Of a DNA stretch of 64,000 nt, positions 1-10,100 are shown piece after piece. The stretch comes from Sphaerolaimus hirsutus. Its lineage: Eukaryota > Nematoda > Chromadorea > Monhysterida > Sphaerolaimidae. The stretch lies in contig OZ038451.1 of the NCBI GenBank assembly GCA_964036195.1, positions 9,242,529 through 9,306,528 of the forward strand, given 5' to 3'. How positions within the stretch are numbered: position 1 is the stretch's first letter; every line of letters begins with the position of its first letter. A program made the position numbers and the translations under genes. Below the pieces are notes generated by a model, which saw only the letters and a list, made by a program, of their open reading frames with translations, was not told the origin of the DNA and ran no database searches.

Positions 1-56
1 CACTGGCATTAGCAGGGCGCCGTTGCAGACGTTGCACGATGAGACTGCCTTGTGAG
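1..56 (-). CDS. Possible truncated protease exon at window edge
   Basis: Read on the minus strand, this edge fragment is open in the frame giving HKAVSSCNVCNGALLMPV and is preceded by a possible but weak acceptor (TTTCCAAG). The CNGALLMP stretch is like the region around Cys42 of S1 proteases (C-G-G-S-L-I), which normally leads into the LTAAHC motif. It lies on the same strand as, and about 7 kb downstream of, protease gene A, so a third tandem copy is conceivable. The fragment is too short to be sure and it is cut by the window end. A chance open frame is the alternative. Confidence 0.25.
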
Positions 57-1352
57 CTTGGAAATAAATTCGAGTGACTTATTGCTGTACAATTGTTGGT
101 ATTGAAAAATTCAAATGAAGAGCGCACGCCATTGTTAAAAGTGAAATGCGCAACGGAAAATTGGCACCGATCCAAAAACATGTAATGTATCTGGATTTCA
201 CTTCACACGATTGAAATCAAAGAAACGTAATTTTAATTATAAAACGAGTGAATTCCAAAAAATAAACCTTGTATTGATTCGTTACATCATTGTATAGCAA
301 CAAAACACTAGTTTTTTATATTTAAAAGATGAAGTTGTGAAATACAAGAGGAATACATTTTGATGGCTGTGTGTGCGCTAGGATTAGTATTCAATACCGT
401 TGAATATTTTTAAAATACTTTTGTAATGGCATCTTTTTCGTGCATTGCTTTTGCTTGTTTTGCTCCCTACTTGCCCTACTCAGCATTTTACGGCTTTTGT
501 ATTTTTATTTCAAAATTGATGTTGTATTTTTTAATGGGCTTGAGTCTAACTATCATCGAATATCGATATTTTTTGGAAACAGTGCACGGAAATGTTGGTG
601 CGTATGCAAAATTAACTATGCAAAATGGTTTTTGTTGTGTGTAGAATAGTAGCCCTTTAGTGCTCAGTAATGATTTACACAATCCGCTTTTGCATGTAAA
701 ATTTATGCATGCAAATGTAAGTGCCTGTGTACGCACTAACGTTTCTGCGTAACACCCACTCCGTATGCAAATGTGGGACATAAGTCTGGGTCAAAACATG
801 CAAATCTTTTTGGAAACCCCTCACTTGTCTTGTCATTTTATAAGCTGGGGTCAGTTCTGCAGAGTGTAAAATGTCATGAAAAGTGTCATGTTCCCAGTAA
901 TTTTTCCTTTTCAAATTAAATTACATTCTCAACGACATTTTGCAACCATGCGGGACTGTCCCAGGTCCCGAATTACATTCATATTGAGCGTAAAGCGCCA
1001 TCACATTAATAAATTGTGTACCTTAACGAGCATCGTTGTGTGTGTCGGCCGCCCTATTTTCACCCTAATTAAATTTGTGGCCTGGAGTTACAGCGTGACC
1101 TGTAATGTGAAATAAAATTTCACCGTTTAAAATTTAGTTTTTCAAAAATTGGTGAATATAAAATTTACTCAGTAATTTTTCGCGGAGAAAAATAAATACT
1201 TATAAGGAATTTTCTGGCATCAATTTTACGGAAATTGAAATTATAATTAACTACACATTTTATATAATACACGTTAATCTGTGGCTTCAGCAATCAAATT
1301 TTCTCTTCGCCACCGTTTGAGCTTTGTTTTGTACACACTTGTGTATTGTATT
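57..1352. other. AT-rich DNA, nothing recognised
   Basis: Several short open frames occur on both strands but none has splice context, a known motif or coding-like composition. No element ends were recognised. Confidence 0.4.
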
Positions 1353-1515
1353 TACCGTATTTCTTCTAATAGAGCGGCATACCTCCAATAGAACGGCAGG
1401 TTTTGTCCCATTTTTGCACTCACGAAAACAATAGAACGGCACCTCCAATAGAACGACAGGAAAAACGTTGACGAAAAAAATAGAACGGCGCTCTTCAATT
1501 AGAAGAAATATGGTA
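1353..1515. repeat. TACCGTATTTCTTCTAATA-type short element
   Basis: Terminal inverted ends TACCGTATTTCTTCTAATAG and the reverse complement of a near copy enclose internal repeats of the motif AATAGAACGGCA. The same family recurs at 23717, 23999, 24176, 53939 and 55665. It looks like a non-autonomous DNA element (MITE); TA may be the target duplication. Confidence 0.6.
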
Positions 1516-2429
1516 TGAATTTTTTCTTTTATTAATGTCGCCCCTACTTCCAGAGTGAATTTGTGTAAATTAATAGTATTTTTTAGTAAAATTACATGTA
1601 AATATGAACCTGCTTTTGTGTTGCTTGAATAATGCGATAAAAGCTCTATTTTCAAAATGTAATAGTGTTTATTATTGTGTATTTTCATGTACTCCTATTC
1701 GACTTGCCGATTTGTTCCGGAATTAGTTGGACAGTCACTTTTATGGGATCTATAATTTCTACCCTAATTTTGAGAAAAACATGACCAATGCCCTTTGAAT
1801 CGTTTGCAGTGAACTGATAAATCAGTATTGTGGCTTTTTGAGTTTGTTAGAACAATGAGTCCGTCGACTGCTGTTGACCGAGATCAAAATCTATCCGTTT
1901 TCGTGTACTCGAATCAATGTGATTATGACAAATTTATCAGCTTCGAGCAGTGAACTACTCTGTCTATTCACTTGTGTGTACAATTTATAATATTTAGTTC
2001 GGAATTGACAGTCTCACTAATTTCGGTCCAAACTATGAACTATAAAATGTATGTGAATATGATACTTTTCTCAATAACATTGTAAAATACTCTACTCATC
2101 CTAATACTTTTCCAGGGAGCAATTTTTGGCTTTCTACGGGTTGAAGAAAAATGTTTGTTGTCTCCCATTTCCCACGATTTATCCCCTGATTAAAATACGT
2201 TAAAAACAACCTATCTATTTAATTGTGTTTTGTCGTTGTAAATATGCTAAAAATAGAATTTGTTTCAAAAGTATCTGCCATATTTTCTTGTGAACACGTA
2301 ACGCGAATTAGGTCCGCAAGTGGATAAGTTTTAAGAAAAGTAATAAAGTTAAGAGAGGTCAAGTGGAAAGTGACGAGTTAACTTACATATCTTACAAGTG
2401 ACAAGTATTTTCGATGACAAATTTACTTG
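1516..2429. other. AT-rich DNA, nothing recognised
   Basis: No gene, terminal repeat or tandem array was recognised in this stretch. Confidence 0.35.
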
Positions 2430-2437
2430 TCACCTAT

Positions 2438-2873
2438 CAGGGCCGTATCCAGGGGGGGGGGCGGGGGGGGCTGCAGCCCCCCCCCCTCCCGGGGCGAGAC
2501 CAGAAAGTGACCGGAAAATGCGACTTTTTCAACGTCAGCGTAAAAATTTTTGCGCGCAAGCGCGCATTCTTCACCAGACATTAAGGTATTATCATCAGAT
2601 TTGCTCCATGTGGCCGCAAATCGTTGTAAATACACTCAATGTTGTGCTTTTTGCTGTTTTGTATGTATATTTACATACATATACAGCGTTCCATGGCGCT
2701 GACGCCAACGCCAATAGCGCCATGGCGTGGCGCTTACTAATGGCGCCAGCGCCATAGCGCCATTCCGCCACTATTTAGCTAAAATTTTAGGGGGGGGGGG
2801 GCTGAGCCCCCCCCCTCGCCGGCCTCCGTAAACAAGCAGCCCCCCCCGCTCAAAAATCCTGGATACGTCCCTG
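2438..2873 (+). mobile_element. hAT-type MITE, CAGGGCCGTATCCAGG family
   Basis: The element has inverted ends CAGGGCCGTATCCAGG and CCTGGATACGTCCCTG and is flanked on both sides by the 8-bp duplication TCACCTAT (2430-2437 and 2874-2881). Inside are long G and C runs next to both ends and clusters of GGCGCCAT/ATGGCGCC. It is near-identical in layout to 4173-4610 and related to 24862-25315. The 8-bp target duplication is the basis for calling it hAT. Confidence 0.85.
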
Positions 2874-3492
2874 TCACCTATTAAGTTTACCTGTCACTTA
2901 ACATACCACTGATATCACTCATCAGTTTTCTTTCACTTGTCCGCTTGCTAAATTGGCAACTGGATTTTTGAGAATGAGTAAGTGACAATGATGGTTAATT
3001 TCAAGTGTACAACACTTTTGTTTGTTCATGAATTATTTCTTCCGTAAAATGTGATCATTTGAGAAAACGATACCCCAGTCATTTGTGAATATTCTTTGTC
3101 CTTCTGTTGTCAGTGTGTTGTTTATGAAAGTGAAATTTGAAGAAAAATAAAGTTACTTTCCAAACACACTCCTTATCTTTTACAATTACAAATTTTCCAT
3201 TTAACCATATTGCTACCGATTTTCTGATGCATCTAAGTCTACTAAATCCAGTTTTCACATCCATATTACGTTTAACACGAATTTCCGGTAAAATTCGCCA
3301 AAAATGTAAATCATTGTCTGGATCGATAGTGAAGCGTCAGAAAAATGCAGTGTCGGCGCCTGGGATAATTCGGTTGAATGATTACATTGCCAATTCTACA
3401 TGAACCAGACAAGGACTACGACACATTTAAAGCCCAATTCTTTTTTGAAAAACCAGAAAGGATTGAATGGCCAAAAGGGTGCCAGCCATAAC

Positions 3493-3998
3493 TGGTATTA
3501 AAAATGGCTAAAGCCAACAAAAAGTGGACGCCATATCCAAACATGTATGCCTTTGAATGCAGAAAAGTAATATATATCATACAAATCTTGCCATTTTAAG
3601 ATTGAGCTATCAAAAGAAGTATATCAAGGGTAATTTATACCTTTATTAATGATATAAGTAGGCTATCAACACAGCAAATTTTATCACAAGGATACAATTT
3701 CACCAAACTTTTGCATGTCAGTGTGAGCTGAGTCAATGTGCTGCACACTTGAAAGATACAAAAAGCTCACGCTGCCATGCAAAAGTTTGGTGAAATTGTA
3801 TCCTTGTGATAAAATTTGCTGTGTTGATAGCCTACTTATATCATTAATAAAGGTATAAATTACCGTTGATATACTTCTTTGATAGCTCAATCTTAAAATG
3901 GCAAGATTTGTATGATATATATTACTTTTCTGCATTCAAAGGCATACATGTTTGGATATGGCGTCCACTTTTTGTTGGCTTTAGCCATTTTTAATGGG
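3493..3998. repeat. Long near-perfect inverted repeat (foldback)
   Basis: Two arms of roughly 220 bp (about 3499-3718 and 3777-3994) are almost exact reverse complements, separated by a spacer of about 55 bp. The arms begin with AAAATGGCTAAAGCC. The open frames seen here on both strands are shadows of the arms. The near identity implies a recent origin or ongoing gene conversion. Confidence 0.8.
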
Positions 3999-4172
3999 AT
4001 ATACTTCTTTTTGGTGGCCACGGGCCCACTAGGATATCCATTATTAATATCAACAATGATGTCATGATTTAGAAAACCACAAATGTGTGGTGTGTGGTCC
4101 ATAATACCACAACTTTGACTATTACATTACTATTACTTTGGTATTACTTTGACTATGACACAACGTTGAGTA

Positions 4173-4610
4173 CAGGGCCGTATCCAGGGGGGGGGGGGGG
4201 GGGGGTGGGGGGGCTGCAGCCCCCCCCCTCCCGGGGCGAGACCATAAAGTGACCGGAAAATTCCGACTTTTTCAACGTCTGCGTAAATAATTTTGCGCGC
4301 AAGCACGCATTCTTCACCAGACATAAGGTATATTATCATTCGATTTGCTTCATGTGACCGCAAATCGTTGTAAATACATTCAATGTTGTGTTTTTGCTGT
4401 TTTGTATGATATCTACATACATATACAGCGTTCCATGGCGCTGACACCAACGCCAATGGCGCCATGGCGTGGCGCCTACTAAAGGCGCCAGCGCCGTGGC
4501 GCCATTTCGCCACTATGTAGGTATAATTTTAGGGGGGGGCTGAGCCCCCCCCCTCGCCGGCCTCCGTAAACAAGCAGCCCCCCCGCTCAAAAATCCTGGA
4601 TACGTCCCTG
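4173..4610 (+). mobile_element. hAT-type MITE, CAGGGCCGTATCCAGG family
   Basis: Same ends and interior as 2438-2873. The flanking 8-bp duplication is GTTGAGTA (4165-4172 and 4611-4618). G and C runs lie beside the ends and GGCGCC clusters lie inside. Confidence 0.88.
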
Positions 4611-4689
4611 GTTGAGTAAATACATGATGTGAAAGCTATTGTAATTATCGGAAAATGTAAGTGGAAGATGAATACCATTTCCAAATTTT

Positions 4690-5570
4690 TTATTATACAC
4701 TAGTGACTAGAGTATAAAGTAAAATTTCAACAAAAATGATAAAAAATAATTTAAGTAAAATGAAATCAACGTGTAAAAATTTTTTGATTAGAAAAAAATT
4801 ATAAAAATTGAATTTAAACTTAAATCAAAATAATAAAAAATAACCAAAAAAAAAATATTACAAAAATTCAATTTAAATATAAAAATAATTCATTTATTTG
4901 GATTTTTATGTAAATTAAATTTTAAAAAAGTAGACAAGAAAAAATTAAAAAGATAATTTAAAATGATAAAAGCTAAAATATAATTTTAAAAACTTATTTA
5001 TTTATTCTAATTTTCAAACAAAAAAAAAATCAACAAATTGTTTTAATTTTTTTTAATACAATACAATTAAAATTAAACTAAAATCAAAACCAAAATAATA
5101 AAAAATTATAAAAGTTAAATGTAAATATAAAAATAATTCATTTTTTATTTTAATATAAATTGAATTGAAAAAATTAAGTAGATAAGAATAAAATTAAAAG
5201 CAAATAATTCAAAATGATAATAACTTGAATATAATTTAAAAAAATTATTTAAGTGTATTAATTTTCAACCAAAAAAATCAGCAAATTTTTTTCAATTTTC
5301 TTTAATATAATTCAATTTAAACTAAAATAAAAATAGTAGAAACTAACCAAAATAAAAAAAATATTACAACAATTTAATTTAAATATAAAAATAATTAATT
5401 TATTTTGATTTTAATATAAATTAAATTATAAGAATAAAGTAGATAGGAATAAAATTAAAAAGCAAATAATTTAAAATGATAAAAAGCTCAAATATAATTT
5501 AAAAAATTATTTATTCATTTTAATTTTCAAACAAAAAATCAACACATTTCTTTATATAAAAAATTAAACA
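4690..5570. repeat. AT-rich tandem repeat, about 250-bp unit
   Basis: Three diverged copies of an extremely AT-rich unit follow one another. The landmark AAATATAAAAATAATT falls near 4875, 5123 and 5381, giving spacings of 248 and 258. Other phrases, such as those around AAAATGATAA and CAAAAAATCA, recur in the same order. It looks like a short satellite-like array. Confidence 0.6.
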
Positions 5571-6611
5571 CATTTTCAAAAAAAAAATTTTATTAAAAAT
5601 ATATAAATATTTTTTTCGTGTTTATTTTTTAATAAAAATATGTTAAAACAAAGAAACAAATATAAAAGCATGAGTATAACAAAAAATAATAATTTTAAAA
5701 AAATATATAAAAAGTAATAATAATGATTTTTAAATTTGAAAATTTAAAACAAAATTTAAGATAAACAAGTTTAAAAAAATTTTGCGTTCATTAAATTTAA
5801 AAAACAACAAACAAAATAAATTATTTTCAAATTTAAAAATTCAATAACTTTAAAAAAATAAACATCTAAAATTAAAAAGTTTGAAAAATAAAATGATTTA
5901 AAAAAACTTTTTTATTTATTAGCATCTCCTTGTCACGCGAAATCCGTTTTTAACTAAACTGGACCCAGTATAAAATCAAGCAGCACTTTCAGCACACATG
6001 CGCATTTTACACAAAACACGCAAACTCAAATAACTTTTCTAAATCTCAATCAAAATTAGCCAAAAAGAGCTCATTTGAAAGCTCTTGTCCCAGCGCACAT
6101 CAACAAATTTTTTTTATTGCATACTTTGTATTTAAATTTTAAATTTATTCATGTTTTAAGATTTCAAACCGCTACTGTCCTAAAGTGGGCGGAGCCTGTA
6201 ACAAATTTTTTGTAAAATAATAAATTGCATCATAAGCTCTTTCATATGAGCCATTATTCAATAAAATCGGTTGTGTTACAGGGAAGTTATTGCAGTTTGA
6301 AGTTTTTCATCCCAACAACAACAACAACAACAACAAGAACGAGAACAGCACCTCAGAACGAAATTCTTGAAAATCTTTTTTCCAGTTCAACCAATCGGTT
6401 TGAGAATTGGAGTCAATATACTTTCCGACACGGGCTTTCCAACGGCGTAGACGGTTTCCTTGTATCTAATGGCGTTCTAAAGTTATTTGAGTTTTAATTT
6501 TCGATTTTCCGCATTTTGCTGTCTCTGACCATATTATGGGTGGGTCGCTTGCGCCCTCCCTCGACAGCGAGGGATGGCGCTGGCGCGCCCACCCGATAGG
6601 CACAATGGTAC
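5571..6611. other. AT-rich DNA and unclassified repeat debris
   Basis: The AT-rich sequence continues to about 5925 and is followed by more balanced sequence with a short CAA run near 6315. No coding exon was recognised. Confidence 0.35.
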
Positions 6612-6982
6612 CACACACTGGATGTCAACTGGTTTCGGTGTCAACTCAATTTTATTACACTGTAGGTCGCAGCATAATATTCAAGGGAACGTGCGGCAAT
6701 GTCAAAGAGGCATTAATATTGCTATGTGTATTTGAAAATGGTTTCGCAACCCAACAACTAAAATCTTTACGAAAAACTGTCTGCCCAGTTGACATCCGGA
6801 TGTCAACTGAGCCGACTTTTTCTCATAACTATTTTAGTTTATGGGCTGCGAACCCATGTTCGGTTGCACATGACAATATAAATTCCTCTTCGAGTTGCCG
6901 CACGTGCACTTGGAAATTGGCCTGCGACCTGAATTGAACTAAAATCGAGTTGACACCGAAATCAGTTGACATCCAGTGTGTT
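6612..6982. repeat. CACACACTGG-ended inverted-repeat element
   Basis: Arms of about 40 bp (beginning CACACACTGGATGTCAACTG) face each other at the ends. A related copy with a clear target duplication is at 49179-49394. The open frame across it (6536-6937) is therefore not taken as a gene. Confidence 0.6.
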
Positions 6983-7035
6983 TTGCGCCAATTCATAAGC
7001 CACCCAAGTAAATATCACCCCCAACCCCCACCCAA

Positions 7036-7197
7036 TCAATTAGCAGCTACAGTGTCATCTATCCACTGCCTCAGGGCGGGCACATGGGCATACCACCCAG
7101 TGGAGCCTTTGTCACAGGTGGAAGCCCCATAGGACACGATGCCCACTTGCACAAACTTGCCTCCTTTCAGGATGGATAGGGGCCCGCCTGAGTCACC
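7036..7197 (-). CDS. Gene A exon 7: Ser195 and C-terminus
   Basis: It starts GDSGGPL directly after a TACCCCCAG acceptor and ends DDTVAAN plus TGA. It contains VSYG (214-216), Cys220 and STGWYAHV. Phase 0 at its start matches exon 6. Confidence 0.9.
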   Translation of the reverse strand, partial: GDSGGPLSILKGGKFVQVGIVSYGASTCDKGSTGWYAHVPALRQWIDDTVAAN

Positions 7198-10100
7198 CTG
7201 GGGGTAGGATGTTAATTAATCAAGTAAAATAATTTGTGCAGGCAAAAATTTTACATTTCTGTTTTCTATTTTTCTGCAGCTAAATTTTTCTACCTTGCTG
7301 TTTTCTGTTCACTGGCAGCTGCAAAAAATTTTTAGCCTGTCCATTTTTCCAGCTCATTTTCCTTTTTTCTAACAACTGAGCAATTGTTTTTCTTACCATT
7401 TTGTAGTATTTGATTGAATTACTACAATATTATACTACAATTTCCATTTCTGAAAACAAAATGTTCAACTTTCCATTTTTTGGCAAGTGTAGAATGTTAT
7501 TTTACCTTTCCATTTTCAAGCAGCTTGTAACATTTATTTTGCCTTTCTTTTTTCGTTTTTACGTGCTATCATTTTTTGATACTGTATTTGGGGGTAATTT
7601 GTGGATTTTGGGCAGGGGTCTCCAGGATTTTTATCCTCGTAGAGGTGTGATTGTGATGTATGTGCACGATGACAATTGAGTATACGTGGAACTAACAGAT
7701 GTTGTACATTTCACTCAAATAATTAGTTATGATTATTAATTTACACGGTGCACCACAAAAACACACCATACATCCACTGCCATCAATGACTGTCGAACAA
7801 ATCCTCACTGGACTAGGGGGGTTGCAGTTTTCCTTGTCGGTCTTAAGTGCCAAATGTTTCAACACGTCAGACTGGACGGCGCCCACAACACGACCATCCA
7901 GTGTTTCTACGCTTGTGCCACCCCAACCTGGGGGGGGGGTATTTGTTCTGGTACGATCCAATATTTGGATACGATACAATGAGATTTGGATACACATGAC
8001 ACTTTACAGGGTATTTTACATGACATTTAACATTTTACAAGGTCTTTTACACTTTACAGGGTTTTTGTCTGAGACTGGCAAAAGTAATTCTATGATTTTC
8101 AGGTGTTTTGGTCTCAATCCGATCCAAAAGCCTCAATCCAGATCACGAAAATTTCAAAAGCCAATGCAGTTCCGCAGGTGGCAAATTATTTTTACTATTT
8201 TACTGTTAACCATAAACCAGTGCAGTCAGTTCATATAAACCAATACAATATAAATCAGTAAACACAGTATTATACCTGCTAGGACTAGTCCATCTGGATG
8301 TGCCGTAAAATCCGCAGTTTTCTCTGGGAGACAAATTGGTTTGACTTTGTCTGACCACTGCACTGGCTTTTCCAGCTTTATCAGCGCGATATCGTTGGTT
8401 ACTGTTTGCTTGTTTTTAATCTGTGTGTGTGAAAGACGGTAGATTTTGTGAGTAAGTAAAACAAAAATTATTCATTAATTAACAGAAATAAATTATGAAT
8501 TAAAAATCAATTTAAATCGCCAAGAATAGTGATTACTGGCACGTTTTCAAACTACTTTCTTTAAAAAATGCCAGACTAAATTTTTAATACTTATTCACCA
8601 GGTATTTAGCACATTTGCATCTGAGCACACAATTCGTGACACTGGTGGTTGTTTTCATAGGTTTTATGATATTTTAAGTAAAAAATTTCTGCTTTAATCC
8701 CTACCTGAGAAAATATTGAAAAAAACAAAACTCACATCTCCATCATACTGTGGGTGTGCTATAACTTTTGATGCCTTAATTTTGTTCTCTGCTGTGACAG
8801 TTGACAAGGTATGAGCTCCAATAATAAGATCACCCAATTGCTCTGCTGTAGTCACACTTGTACTGGTAACCCTTTGAAAAAGAGGGTATTATAATTTGAA
8901 ATTTGAAATAAACTGCTGTCGCCTCAGGTTCGGCACCGATTTTTTACCTTTTTACCAGTGCCATATCTCCAGCTGTGTTCGAGATATGGAGCCGATACTT
9001 CAAGGGTATATAGGCGTAACAACCCCCTACTATACACCAACAAAGGGGGCTTTGGCGACTCACTACAGTGTGGGTCGCTGAACATGCCAAAAAAATTTGC
9101 GCAATTTTTGCTGTCCGCGACAAGTTCGGCACCCAATGGTGCCCCCCACTGCGGATGCCATAACTCCAGCTATGGGGGGGCGTAGAATACTCAAATTTTG
9201 GGGAGGTGTAGCCAACCCTTTCCCCTACCATACAACATCGGGCGGGCAGCAGCGACTCACTACAGCGTGGGTCGCTGAACATCACAAAAAAATTTGTCTG
9301 CCTCAAGTTCAACATTGAATTTTGTTGTCCCATCGACACTAAGTTCAGCGCCTGGGTTCGTTTCTTCAGATTAATGTTAATGACTATGTTGATTGTATAA
9401 AATCATGCAGCAACTATTTCTGTTCATCACTAGAGAACAGAAAATGCATGCCACCCGACCCCACCCAACCCAACCTGAATCCACCCCCACAGGGTGGCAG
9501 ACCAAAAAGTGACTTTATGTCATTTTTTTATTACGCACTTGAAAACTTGGTTTACTGTTAAAACTTGAAAACGGTGCCCTCTAGAGAAGCGTTGAAGCTT
9601 TCAAAGTGCGTAAAGAACATTCCCTTGAAAATGCCCCCCCCCAGAAGAATTTTGTAGGGGGTAAATACAATAGTGTAAAAATTGGTGGATTTTTGTTCCT
9701 GCGATGATGTTATTATGTCATCATTACACTTACCCCTACAAAATTCTTCAGGGGGGTATTTTCAAGGGAATGTTCTTTACGCATTTTGAAAGCTTCAACG
9801 CTTCTCTAGAGGGCACCATAAACCAAGTTTTCATGTGCGTAATAAAACACTGACATAATGTCACTTTCTTGTCGGCCACCCTGTGGGGTAGAGAGTTGGG
9901 TTGGGTTGGGTGGGGTTGGGTGGCGAGCATCTTCTGTTCTCTAGTGATGAACAGAAATATTTGCAGCAAGGTATTATACAATCAACATAGGTAGTCATTA
10001 ACATAAATCTGAAATAACGACATCAGGTGCTGAACTTGGTGTCGATGGGACAACAAAATTCAGTGCTGAACTTGATGCGGACAAAAATTTTATTTTGATG

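Noticed and set aside
6536..6937. 133-codon plus-strand frame
   Set aside because: It spans the CACACACTGG inverted-repeat element and has no splice or motif support.
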